The notes under the pieces are model-generated. The model was not told the origin of the DNA and made no database searches. It was given only the letters and a program-made list of their open reading frames with translations. Shown here piece after piece: positions 1 through 7,707 of a DNA stretch of 64,000 nucleotides; within the stretch, counting starts at the first letter, position 1; the number at the start of each line of letters is the position of its first letter. This stretch comes from Tateyamaria sp. Alg231-49 (GTDB lineage: Bacteria > Pseudomonadota > Alphaproteobacteria > Rhodobacterales > Rhodobacteraceae). The DNA lies in NCBI RefSeq assembly GCF_900143535.1, contig NZ_FRFA01000004.1, forward strand, positions 1-64,000, in the 5' to 3' direction. The translations under genes were made by a program, and so were the position numbers.

Positions 1-227
1 GCCAAAGGGAGTCGCCGAGAAAGTGCGCGTTCAAAACGTCTGTGATACGGACCAGTGGCCTCAAATACGACACGAGCAGGTATGTCCGCGCCCAACCATG
101 CTGAGAGGGCACGGAAACCGGTAGGTGCATTGGGAAAGCGCGCTGTGCCTCCATCGCTTAACCGATGCGCTTCCAGAAAGTCCTTCGAAATATCAATGCC
201 TATGCTATCATCTGTCATCATCGTCAT
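1..227 (-). CDS. IS110-family transposase, N-terminal part (runs off the left edge)
   Basis: Reading the minus strand from an ATG at 227 gives 75 codons open to the window edge. The product begins with a short Met/Asp-rich leader, then IGIDISKDFLEAHR, a Gly/Phe-rich stretch (TGFRALSAWLGAD) and VVFEATGPYHRRFERAL. This is the usual start of IS110-family DEDD transposases: the Asp of GIDISK is the first acidic catalytic residue and the Glu of EATGPYH the second. IS110 enzymes move DNA with a RuvC-like domain plus a C-terminal serine nucleophile, which would lie outside the window. Three in-frame ATGs lie within the first four codons, so the start could shift slightly. Only the N-terminus is visible, so whether the element is intact cannot be told. 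Confidence 0.8.
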   Translation of the reverse strand, partial: MTMMTDDSIGIDISKDFLEAHRLSDGGTARFPNAPTGFRALSAWLGADIPARVVFEATGPYHRRFERALSRRLPL

Positions 228-566
228 GTCCTATGCTTGTCATGCAAGCCCATGAAAAATCCAGCTTGCGTATCCGTTCAGGCCTCATGCGAAGACGGCG
301 GCTGACCATACTCGAAAACGGTCCCTCACGACCAAGCCCAAAGCGATCCAGCCGCCACCACTGCCAGCCATAAATGGCTTGGCCGGCAGTGGCTCAATCT
401 TTGCAGATCGATAAGGAAAGCATAAGACAAGCCTTAAAGGCGTTTGCGCGCGGGCCGACGACGATAAACCCTCGCAAATGTCCGTGTTCGCGCACTCGCT
501 GCGTGACACAGGCTGCAAACAGCGTAACGTCGCCAACGAACACTTCTTCACCAAATCGAGTTTCCC
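228..566. other. Non-coding flank of the IS110 element with a bulged hairpin (possible bridge RNA region)
   Basis: I see no convincing gene in these 339 bases. They hold a long imperfect hairpin at 358-392: CCACTGCC plus AGCCA pair with TGGCT and GGCAGTGG, leaving a four-base loop and a five-base bulge. In the IS110 group the non-coding stretch upstream of the transposase encodes the bridge RNA that chooses target and donor DNA; this flank lies in that position. The assignment is inference from position and structure. The element boundary cannot be fixed because IS110 elements lack terminal inverted repeats. Confidence 0.35.
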
Positions 567-1487
567 TTGCGCCCCAACGATCGCACCGGCCTGGCCATTG
601 TTCTCAGCCTCGTGGCACTGACCCTGTTTGACGCGATGGGGTTGGTGATCAAACATTTGTCGGTCACCTATTCGGCCGCAGAACTGTCAGCATGGCGCAA
701 CCTGTTCGGGATCATCCCGGCGGTGGTGGCACTGGTCTTGTCCCGACAATGGCATACAGATGGGCGACGGCTGCGCATCCGACAGTGGAAGCTGGCTCTG
801 TTGCGCGGTGCGATCGTTACGTTTGCCCAGCTGTTTTTCTACTTTTCTTTGGGGGTGATGGCCTTTGCCACCGCTTCAACGATCACCTACGCCAACGCAC
901 TGTTCATGACGGCGTTGGCTGTTCCCCTGTTGGGCGAAAAAGTTGGGTGGGTCCGATGGGGCGCTGTTTTGATCGGCTTTGTCGGCGTCTTGCTGGTGAT
1001 GCAGCCGGGTTCAGACACCTTTTCACCCGTCGCGCTGTTACCCCTTGGCGCGGCCGCGTTTTATGCGTTGGTTGGGGTTACGGCGCGCATGATGGACGAC
1101 GATGTGCCCAGCCCTCTGATCAATCTGTATTCGACCGTCACATCCCTTGTCGGAGCATTCCTGCTTGCCCTGTCCTTTGGCGGATTCACTCCGATCCAAA
1201 GCGGCACAGACCTGGCATGGATTGTTGCCATGGGTGGGTTTGGTGGCACAGCGGTGTTGTTTTTGGTGATCAGCTATCGGATGACCGAACAAAGCAATCT
1301 GGCACCGTTCAGCTATTTCGGCATCCCGCTGGCTTTCCTGCTGGGTTGGTTGTTTTTTGGCGAAACACCATGGGATGCATTGTTCCCCGGCGCGCTGCTG
1401 ATCGCCGCCGGGGGTCTTTTGATTATCTGGCGCGAACGCCAGCGTAGCCGTATCAGCGAAGTTCGCCAGGACGTGGCAGGAAATTGA
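567..1487 (+). CDS. EamA/DMT-family transporter
   Basis: A 306-residue, very hydrophobic protein with about ten membrane segments arranged as two EamA repeats (roughly residues 8-140 and 155-290), the architecture of drug/metabolite exporters of the inner membrane. The pattern of a Gly-rich first helix, ITYANALF in the fourth helix of repeat one and SNLAPFSYFGIP in repeat two fits the S-adenosylmethionine/amino-acid-exporter branch. Substrate cannot be told. The start is TTG: the frame is open back to a stop at 525 and holds no ATG or GTG before it, and the first membrane helix would be cut by a later start. Only a weak GAG precedes it. The IS110 flank lies directly upstream, so the native promoter or start may have been altered. 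The 3' end overlaps the convergent lipoprotein gene by 35 bases. Confidence 0.85.
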   Translation: MRPNDRTGLAIVLSLVALTLFDAMGLVIKHLSVTYSAAELSAWRNLFGIIPAVVALVLSRQWHTDGRRLRIRQWKLALLRGAIVTFAQLFFYFSLGVMAFATASTITYANALFMTALAVPLLGEKVGWVRWGAVLIGFVGVLLVMQPGSDTFSPVALLPLGAAAFYALVGVTARMMDDDVPSPLINLYSTVTSLVGAFLLALSFGGFTPIQSGTDLAWIVAMGGFGGTAVLFLVISYRMTEQSNLAPFSYFGIPLAFLLGWLFFGETPWDALFPGALLIAAGGLLIIWRERQRSRISEVRQDVAGN

Positions 1488-2238
1488 TTTGATCTGCCGA
1501 GACGTAAACCTGTGCGTTTGAGGCGACGTAATCCTGAACAACCGGCGCTGACTGTTCCAGCAATCCAAGTTGGGCCCGCGCAACCTCTGCTTCGCGGGCC
1601 AGCTCTGCTGTCGCACTCAGATGCCAATCAAGTCCAGCCTGTCCACGCTGGCTGGCGGTTTGCATGTTGAAATTGGCCAGTTCAGCTTGGGTTGCGGTCA
1701 GGGCCAACGCGGCATCAAGGCGTGTGCGGATCTGATTGATCGCTGCGACCTCTGCGTTGAAGGTGGACTCTGACACGGCACCCTCTTCGCGGCGTGCGTT
1801 CAGTTCAGCAAGCTCTGCGTCTTGCTGTGCAATCAATGCAGGTAGGCCGGTTTCAACCGCATCCATTTGACCGCTGATGTCCTGAATGTTGTCGACAAGC
1901 GCAACCGCTGGAACCAGTTCCACGTCTTGGTCACGTCCACCCATCGCCCGACGCTCACCACCAAGGTTGCACCCCGTCGCCTTTGCCGGAGCAAAGATCG
2001 CAACCCCGCAAGACACAAGGGCGCTGTTATACGCCCGCGGCAGTGCGGAGTCCTGCGCAAGTTGATCTGTCATCTGCTGTAACGCGTCGGCCTGAATCTC
2101 GATCGCAGTCGCATTCGGATCTTCGCGAAAGCTCAACGGATCCAATTCGGCGCCGGTGGTAATTTCATTGGCCGGGGCACATGCGCCCAAAATCGCCATC
2201 ACGGACAACGACGAAAATAGAATAGTAATACGTTTCAT
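1453..2238 (-). CDS. Putative outer-membrane or periplasmic lipoprotein, coiled-coil rich
   Basis: A 261-residue protein beginning with a lipoprotein signal peptide: basic MKR, hydrophobic core, lipobox LGAC with Cys20. After it come an Asp/Glu-rich segment, a region with two further cysteines (SCGVA and GCNLG), then about 110 residues of Ala/Glu/Gln-rich helix (QQDAELAELNARR, a natural coiled coil) and a short tail ending in FLPRPGEL. I do not recognise the family. The frame stays open further upstream to 2418, but the lipobox position and an AGGCAGGC sequence just before the ATG at 2238 favour the shorter start. Likely anchored to a membrane and extended into the periplasm; role unknown. 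Confidence 0.7.
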   Translation of the reverse strand: MKRITILFSSLSVMAILGACAPANEITTGAELDPLSFREDPNATAIEIQADALQQMTDQLAQDSALPRAYNSALVSCGVAIFAPAKATGCNLGGERRAMGGRDQDVELVPAVALVDNIQDISGQMDAVETGLPALIAQQDAELAELNARREEGAVSESTFNAEVAAINQIRTRLDAALALTATQAELANFNMQTASQRGQAGLDWHLSATAELAREAEVARAQLGLLEQSAPVVQDYVASNAQVYVSADQINFLPRPGELR

Positions 2239-2485
2239 TTTGCCTGCCTCAGATTTTTTGTGTTTTTGTTGGCTGAGGGGTAGGAAGCAAATGTGACCAC
2301 TTTGGGGCAAACCGCCCAAATCCCGCCACAATTGCCTTGTTTCTAAATGTGTGTGTTCTAACGACCACAGGCCGATTTTCGCAAAAAGTGTATGTTTCAT
2401 TCCCGATAGACTCATCAATCAGGCCGGAGAAAATATCATATTTGCAAGAGTTTAGAGGGTTTTAACCCAATATTTACAGGCTTTC

Positions 2486-3778
2486 TTAGACCTCGACACC
2501 CATTGGTGATTGTTCTCCGACCCCAAACACACGCTTGTAACGCGCGATCTCTGTTGCCGGACCCATTGCCTTATTCGGGTTGTCCGAAAGCTTCACGGTG
2601 GCGTTCCCATTGGCCGACACAGCCTTGCAGACCAACGAGAATGGAGCCAGTCGGTCGTCGTTGGTCAGCCCTTTGAAATCGTTGGTCAGCATAGTGCCCC
2701 AACCAAAAGAGACCCGCACACGGTCTGAAAACTGGTTGTGGAGTTCGATGATCTTGTCGGCATCCAATCCATCCGAAAAGATCACCAGCTTGTCACGCGG
2801 ATCCTCACCACGTGCCTTCCACCAGTTGATCGCAGTCTCTGCCCCTGTCGCCGGATCGCCGCTGTCGATGCGGATACCGGTCCAGCCCGCCAGCCAGTCC
2901 GGGGCAGCATCCAGAAATCCCTTGGTGCCGTAGGTGTCCGGCAGGATGACACGCAGATTGCCATCATGTTCCTCTTGCCAATCACTCAGAACATCGTACG
3001 GAGCGTGGGCAAGCGCCGTATCATCCTCGGCCAGTGCAGAATAGACCATCGGCAACTCGTGGGCGTTGGTGCCAATGGCCTCAAGATCGCGGTTTTTGGC
3101 GATCAGACAGTTGGACGTGCCCGCAAAAGCACTCCCTAACCCCTCGCCCATCGCCTGCACGCACCAATCCTGCCAAAGGAAACTGTGCCGCCTACGTGTG
3201 CCAAAGTCAGCCAGACGCAGGCCTTCAAGCGTGCGCAGGCGCTCAATCTTTTCCCATAGCTTGGTCATCGCGCGGGCATAAAGCACCTGCAACTCAAACC
3301 GACCCATCGTGTTCAGAACTGCGCGCCCCCGCAACTCCATCAGTACCGCAAGGGCAGGGATTTCCCACAACATGACCTCGGGCCATGATCCTTCAAAGGT
3401 CAGCTCGTACTGATCTCCGCGCCTCTCCAAATGGTAAGGCGGCAGGCGCAAAGCTTCGAACCAGTCCATGAACTCCGGGGTGAACATCTGGCGCTTGCCG
3501 TAAAATGTGTTCCCCCGCATCCACGTGCTTTCCCCCCGGCTGAGCGATAAGGAGCGAATATGGTCCAGCTGCTCACGCAACTCACCTTCATCAATCAGTT
3601 CGGCCAAGGGAACGTGCTTTGATCGGTTGATCAGGCTGAAGGTCACCTGGGTGTCAGGCTTGTTGCGAAACACTGACTGGCACATCAACAGCTTGTAAAA
3701 ATCCGTGTCGATCAACGAGCGCACAATCGGATCGATCTTCCACTTGTGGTTCCAGACTCGGGTGGCAATGTCGACCAT
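2486..3778 (-). CDS. pncB: Nicotinate phosphoribosyltransferase
   Basis: A 430-residue enzyme that joins nicotinate to PRPP, with ATP hydrolysis, giving nicotinate mononucleotide in the salvage route to NAD (Preiss-Handler pathway). The family signatures are clear: DTDFYKLLM at 24-32, FGTRRRHS at 192-199, GTNAHELPM around the conserved His240, IRIDSGD in the PRPP-binding half, and FGWGTMLTNDF near the end. Length is normal for the bacterial pncB type. The partner pncA, which makes nicotinate from nicotinamide, lies at 4569-5165 on the same strand, but a plus-strand gene of unknown function sits between them, so the two are probably not transcribed as one simple operon. Confidence 0.95.
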   Translation of the reverse strand: MVDIATRVWNHKWKIDPIVRSLIDTDFYKLLMCQSVFRNKPDTQVTFSLINRSKHVPLAELIDEGELREQLDHIRSLSLSRGESTWMRGNTFYGKRQMFTPEFMDWFEALRLPPYHLERRGDQYELTFEGSWPEVMLWEIPALAVLMELRGRAVLNTMGRFELQVLYARAMTKLWEKIERLRTLEGLRLADFGTRRRHSFLWQDWCVQAMGEGLGSAFAGTSNCLIAKNRDLEAIGTNAHELPMVYSALAEDDTALAHAPYDVLSDWQEEHDGNLRVILPDTYGTKGFLDAAPDWLAGWTGIRIDSGDPATGAETAINWWKARGEDPRDKLVIFSDGLDADKIIELHNQFSDRVRVSFGWGTMLTNDFKGLTNDDRLAPFSLVCKAVSANGNATVKLSDNPNKAMGPATEIARYKRVFGVGEQSPMGVEV

Positions 3779-3947
3779 AACGGGCTCTTTTCCGGCTAAG
3801 CGCGATGCCGTTGTGCCAACTCACAAGGTCAGGGGCAAGTGCCCAGCAAAACATAGGTCAACTTGCATTTTTTGCTATTTCGCTGCAGTTTCGTCCCACA
3901 TACATTTGACGACCATTTTTTTAAACGTTCTTTGAAAGGTAAAAATC

Positions 3948-4565
3948 ATGGCTGAGGCCGAAAACCCTCTCATTCCTGTTCAGGCCAAAGTTGCACGCAT
4001 TCACGCACGGCTTCTTGAGTTCTTTCGAAACGTCTTGATCAAAATCAAACCGGTGATGATGTCGCTCAAAGGGTTTCTGGTGAACCTCAAGAAATCTGCG
4101 AAGGAGATCGGCCAAACGGTGGGCAAAGCCGCCGTTGATAGCGTGATCAAGGCAGGGCAAAAACTGCTTCAGATTGTGGCATTCGTCGAAAAGAACACGA
4201 TAGTCGCGATCAAGATGGCGACGAAAATGCTCGCCTTCATTAAGAAGTCTATGAAGTTCCCGGAAAAGGTTTTTAAGGCGGTCAAGGCGATGGTCGCCCG
4301 ACTGGCAAAGGTTTTCCGCCTCATCGTCACAAAGGTGCATGAGGTGATGGTCATCCTGAATCCGATCGATACGATCCTTCAGGTCATCGATAGGCTGAAG
4401 ATGATGCTTCAGCTCATTTTCAAGTGGATTACACAGGTCAGTGGTATTTCCAACGGCGTCAAGAAGGCGAAGGCGCTGATCAAAAAGTCAGTGAAGATGC
4501 TCAAGTCTGAGGCCAAACAGGTGACCGAACTGGTCAAAGAGGTAAACAAGCTGAAGCCAGCTTGA
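3948..4565 (+). CDS. Hypothetical lysine-rich, helical protein
   Basis: A 205-residue protein I do not recognise. It holds about 34 lysines and six arginines against about 13 acidic residues, no cysteine and one tryptophan, so it is strongly basic (roughly +27). Lysines recur every three to four residues among Val, Ile, Leu, Met and Phe, for example KKAKALIKKSVKMLK, the pattern of long amphipathic helices. There is no signal peptide and no clear membrane span. A good ribosome site (GAAAGG) precedes the ATG, and codon use looks ordinary, supporting a real gene. It lies between pncB and pncA but points the other way, which suggests insertion into an ancestral pair. DNA-, RNA-, membrane- or granule-surface binding are possible; nothing decides. 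Confidence 0.7.
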   Translation: MAEAENPLIPVQAKVARIHARLLEFFRNVLIKIKPVMMSLKGFLVNLKKSAKEIGQTVGKAAVDSVIKAGQKLLQIVAFVEKNTIVAIKMATKMLAFIKKSMKFPEKVFKAVKAMVARLAKVFRLIVTKVHEVMVILNPIDTILQVIDRLKMMLQLIFKWITQVSGISNGVKKAKALIKKSVKMLKSEAKQVTELVKEVNKLKPA

Positions 4566-4568
4566 ACC

Positions 4569-5165
4569 TCAATCCAGCGTTACGCCCGCGGCCTTCATTC
4601 CTTCTTGTGCTGCGCCCAAAGATCCATTCAGATCGATGGCGCGGCACAAATCCGACCTGACCGTCGCGTCAAACCCCAACTTCGCCGCGTCTACCGCAGA
4701 AAAGTTCACACAGAAGTCCGTCGCCAGTCCCACCAGTGTCAACTGAGTGATCCCACGCGTGCGCAAATATCCCTCAAGCCCCGTTGGGGTCGTTTGATCG
4801 TTCTCAAAAAACGCAGAATAGCTGTCGATTGCTGAACGATACCCTTTGCGCACAATCATATCGGCGCGGGTGACATTTAAATCGGCGTGGAACGCCGCTC
4901 CGGTTGAGCCTTGGATACAGTGATCTGGCCACAAAACCTGCGGCCCATAAGGCATATCGATAACCTCATAAGGAACTGCCCCTTCGTGACTGCTCGCAAA
5001 TGAAGAATGCCCGGCAGGATGCCAATCTTGGGTGAGAACAACGGCATCCGCCTGATCCATCAGCGCATTGATGCCGGGCACAATTATGTCGCCCTCTGGC
5101 ACGGCCAGCGCACCTCCGGGGCAAAAGTCATTCTGGACGTCGATCACGATCAGGGCGTGTGTCAT
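4569..5165 (-). CDS. pncA: Nicotinamidase
   Basis: A 198-residue isochorismatase-fold amidase that hydrolyses nicotinamide to nicotinate and ammonia, feeding PncB. The catalytic triad is visible: Asp9 in VIDVQNDF, Lys107 in VRKGYRSAIDSY and Cys152 in GLATDFCVNFSA. The metal site is marked by Asp47 and His49 in TQDWHP, and WPDHC follows the usual spacing. Length is typical of PncA. The stop lies three bases from the stop of the convergent lysine-rich gene. With pncB it completes the two-step entry of nicotinamide into NAD synthesis. Confidence 0.95.
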   Translation of the reverse strand: MTHALIVIDVQNDFCPGGALAVPEGDIIVPGINALMDQADAVVLTQDWHPAGHSSFASSHEGAVPYEVIDMPYGPQVLWPDHCIQGSTGAAFHADLNVTRADMIVRKGYRSAIDSYSAFFENDQTTPTGLEGYLRTRGITQLTLVGLATDFCVNFSAVDAAKLGFDATVRSDLCRAIDLNGSLGAAQEGMKAAGVTLD

Positions 5166-5277
5166 TGGCTGCTCTCTTTAGGGACTATGCCGCAGACTAG
5201 TCCCAATTCACCAATGACGAAAAGCAGATAACCCACCTAGGCTAACCCCCAAAAGGACTGGCATCACGCACGGCGCG

Positions 5278-5535
5278 TTATATCCCCAGAACACAATATG
5301 GGCACAACGCGAGGAAGCTACCGACCAACACGACGCCACCCACAACTTCCCCTACAGAAACTGAACCATCTTCATTCATATCAAACATTTTGGATTCCGT
5401 TGTTTCTGATTCGGTGACATCTGATGAAAACTGCTTTGCTTGCGGAACTTCCTGCTGGATTTCGGTGGAAGGCGCACTGGCGCCCAAGGGCAGACTGACG
5501 GCAACCACAAGGGTAAAGGTTTTTGCATTCATCAT
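5278..5535 (-). CDS. Small exported or membrane protein with one EF-hand loop
   Basis: An 85-residue protein starting MMNAKTFTL with a signal-peptide-like segment (to about residue 20), then a Ser/Thr/Glu-rich linker, then DMNEDGSVSVGE at 52-63. That matches the 12-position EF-hand calcium loop exactly: Asp1, Asn3, Asp5, Gly6, hydrophobic 8, Glu12. A glycine-rich hydrophobic stretch with a Cys-x-x-Cys pair (CPYC) closes the protein and could span the membrane. The frame is open farther upstream, but the signal-like N-terminus favours 5535. Single EF-hand mini-proteins with one membrane helix are common in marine alphaproteobacteria but poorly described. Function unknown; calcium binding is an inference from the loop. 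Confidence 0.6.
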   Translation of the reverse strand: MMNAKTFTLVVAVSLPLGASAPSTEIQQEVPQAKQFSSDVTESETTESKMFDMNEDGSVSVGEVVGGVVLVGSFLALCPYCVLGI

Positions 5536-5735
5536 TTTTGTATCACTTTCAATATCATAGCTCGATGTTGGCCGAGCAAATGCTGCTCCAAAAGTGTGGA
5601 ATACCAGACCCTGGGCGCAGGTCGCTGGCAGGCCGGTTGTGTTGAATGGCGCGCCGTTGCAACCAGTCACTTTCAGGAGACGGCGGCATGGCGAAAGGCT
5701 TGCAGGGCTAGGCGGACAAGCGTAATTGAGCGCGC

Positions 5736-6659
5736 ATGTTCACCATCGCAGCTCTTTATCACTTCACTCGCTTTGCGGATCCGTCTGCGCTGAAACCGCC
5801 GCTCTTGGCGTTGTGTCAGGCGCAAGACGTGACCGGGTCCTTGTTGCTTGCGCCCGAGGGGATCAACGGCACGATCGCCGGCCCGCGCGCGGGCATCAAC
5901 GCTGTGCTGGCCCATATTCGCGCCTTACCTGGCTGTGCAAATCTTGAGTGGAAGGAAAGCCACAGCCCATCTCCTCCGTTCGGCAAGATGAAGGTCCGCC
6001 TCAAGCGCGAAATCGTGACCATGGGCCAACCTGACGTCGATCCCGCAGCGCGCACAGGTCACTATGTCGAGGCCACTGATTGGAACGACCTGATCAGGCG
6101 TGAAGACGTGGCTGTGATCGACACCCGCAACGATTACGAAGTCGCCATCGGAACCTTTGACAGCGCCATAGATCCTGAAACTGCAAGTTTTGGCGAGTTC
6201 CCTGCATGGTGGGAGGCCAACAAACACCGATTTCACAACAAGAAAGTGGCGATGTTCTGCACAGGCGGCATCCGCTGCGAAAAATCCACCAACTACCTAC
6301 TCGGCCAAGGCGTAGAAGACGTCTATCACCTCAAGGGCGGCATCCTGAAATACCTCGAAGAGGTGCCGCCGGAAGACAGTTCATGGCAAGGCGAGTGTTT
6401 TGTCTTTGACGGCAGAGTCAGCGTTGGGCACGGGCTGGAAGTGGGGCCACATATGCTCTGCCATGCGTGTCGCCGCCCGATCCTGCCCGCAGATCGCAAT
6501 CGCCCGGAATATGAACAGGGGGTCAGCTGCCATCACTGTGCAAATGAGACCTCAGATCACGACAAAGCGCGGTTTCGCGAACGACAGAAACAAGTCGCGC
6601 TGGCCAAAGCCCGCGGAACGGACCACCTGACCGGCAAAATGGTCCCGGACAAGGGCTAG
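5736..6659 (+). CDS. trhO: tRNA uridine(34) hydroxylase, rhodanese-domain protein
   Basis: A 307-residue TrhO/YceA-type protein. These enzymes hydroxylate uridine 34 of certain tRNAs, an oxygen-dependent step toward 5-(carboxymethoxy)uridine. Order of parts: an N-terminal ferredoxin-like domain (LLLAPEGINGTIAG at about 37-50), a rhodanese domain with VIDTRNDYEVAIGTF and the active loop CTGGIRCEK (Cys175, Cys181), and a C-terminal cysteine cluster (CHACRRPI, then CHHC) that may hold zinc. Length and motif order match the family. It stands alone between the EF-hand gene and the flagellar block. Confidence 0.93.
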   Translation: MFTIAALYHFTRFADPSALKPPLLALCQAQDVTGSLLLAPEGINGTIAGPRAGINAVLAHIRALPGCANLEWKESHSPSPPFGKMKVRLKREIVTMGQPDVDPAARTGHYVEATDWNDLIRREDVAVIDTRNDYEVAIGTFDSAIDPETASFGEFPAWWEANKHRFHNKKVAMFCTGGIRCEKSTNYLLGQGVEDVYHLKGGILKYLEEVPPEDSSWQGECFVFDGRVSVGHGLEVGPHMLCHACRRPILPADRNRPEYEQGVSCHHCANETSDHDKARFRERQKQVALAKARGTDHLTGKMVPDKG

Positions 6660-6692
6660 CCCAATGCACGCTCTGATCGGCAAAATCAGCGC

Positions 6693-6718
6693 AATTGTAT
6701 TTGTTAACAATCGTGAAA
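6693..6718 (+). promoter_or_regulatory. Shared upstream motif with CtrA-like box before motB
   Basis: AATTGTATTTGTTA at 6693-6706 recurs before flgE with one change (7627-7640). Inside it starts TTAA-N7-GAAA (6704-6718), close to the CtrA consensus TTAA-N7-TTAA. In both copies the motif lies 55-70 bases before the start codon. CtrA control of flagellar genes is established in several Rhodobacterales; its role here is inferred. Confidence 0.4.
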
Positions 6719-6764
6719 CTCTGACGCTGTAGGACCATCCTCGGGTGAAAATGAGGTGTGGGAT

Positions 6765-7604
6765 ATGAGCGTGCAAGCCAATGCGCGGCCGATCATTATT
6801 AAACGCAAGAAAGTCTCGGGTGGTGATGGCCACCATGGCGGCGCTTGGAAGGTCGCTTATGCGGATTTCGTGACCGCGATGATGGCGTTCTTTATGTTGA
6901 TGTGGTTGCTGAACGCGACGACCGAACAACAACGCAGAGGTCTGTCCGACTATTTTTCGCCAACGATTCCAATCAGCCGGACGTCTGGTGGTGGTGAAGG
7001 AAACTTTGCCGGAGACTCTGTTTTTTCCGAGGACACTCTGCCACAGAATGGTGTCGGTGCTTCAGCTGATCGCCCGACAGAATCCAATAAAGCACGTGGT
7101 GCATCAGGCATGTCTGAAGACGAAGTCGGCGAGGCGCAAGATGAGGTCTTTACCTCGCTTGAAGCTTTGTTGACTGGCCACGGTGGCGAGTCCCAAGTGA
7201 TGGAAAACGAACTCCGCCATATCACGACGCGCCAGACCGACGAGGGTCTTGTGATCGAACTGTTCGCGACCAAAGAAACGCGTTTGTTCGAACCGGGAAC
7301 GAATACACCCACCGGTATGCTGCGCGGGCTTGCTGACCTGATCGCCGACACCGCGCGTACTGTGTCCAATGGGATCGCTGTCAGCGGCCATGTCGCGGCG
7401 GAGCCTGTCGTTTTGGCCAGCAACCAAACGTGGGACCGCTCCTCCGATCGGGCGACGATCATGCGCTTGCTGCTGGAAGAGGCGGGCATTCCTCCCAATC
7501 GCGTCAGGCGCGTCGCCAGTCACGCGGATCGCGAACCGGCCGTGAAGCGTAACCCTATGGCCATACGCAACAACCGCCTTGAGATCATTCTGTTGCGAGA
7601 GTGA
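6765..7604 (+). CDS. motB: Flagellar motor stator protein MotB
   Basis: A 279-residue protein with a short basic cytoplasmic N-terminus (KRKK), one membrane helix at about 29-49 in which Asp34 (AYADFVTAMMAFFMLMWLL) is the proton-carrying residue, a low-complexity periplasmic linker rich in Gly/Ser/Glu, and an OmpA-like peptidoglycan-binding domain (about 150-279; SDRATIMRLLLEEAGI and NNRLEIILLRE are its ends). It anchors the stator to the cell wall and with MotA forms the proton channel that turns the flagellum; motA is not in the window. I chose the ATG at 6765 over the GTG nine bases upstream because a GAGG ribosome site is spaced well for it. Confidence 0.92.
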   Translation: MSVQANARPIIIKRKKVSGGDGHHGGAWKVAYADFVTAMMAFFMLMWLLNATTEQQRRGLSDYFSPTIPISRTSGGGEGNFAGDSVFSEDTLPQNGVGASADRPTESNKARGASGMSEDEVGEAQDEVFTSLEALLTGHGGESQVMENELRHITTRQTDEGLVIELFATKETRLFEPGTNTPTGMLRGLADLIADTARTVSNGIAVSGHVAAEPVVLASNQTWDRSSDRATIMRLLLEEAGIPPNRVRRVASHADREPAVKRNPMAIRNNRLEIILLRE

Positions 7605-7626
7605 CGATCTGAGAGGGAATATATTG

Positions 7627-7652
7627 AATTGTATCTGTTAGCCTGACGTTAA
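7627..7652 (+). promoter_or_regulatory. Shared upstream motif with CtrA-like box before flgE
   Basis: AATTGTATCTGTTA at 7627-7640 repeats the motif found before motB (13 of 14 bases). It runs into TTAG-N7-TTAA (7638-7652), one base from the CtrA consensus. A further short match, CTGTAGG, follows in both places (6727-6733 and 7667-7673). Likely promoter or operator of the flgE-flgK-flgL-flgI unit. Confidence 0.45.
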
Positions 7653-7707
7653 GTGGGCGCCCCTATCTGTAGGCCAACTTTGGTTGATACAGCAGAAAGG
7701 CGTGTCC

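Noticed and set aside
285-656. A 123-codon minus-strand open frame across the IS110 flank and the start of the DMT gene
   Set aside because: No recognisable product, and it covers the first membrane helix of the DMT transporter in antisense.
2239-2418. A longer N-terminus for the lipoprotein
   Set aside because: It would put 60 residues before a clean signal peptide with lipobox; the ATG at 2238 has a fair ribosome site.
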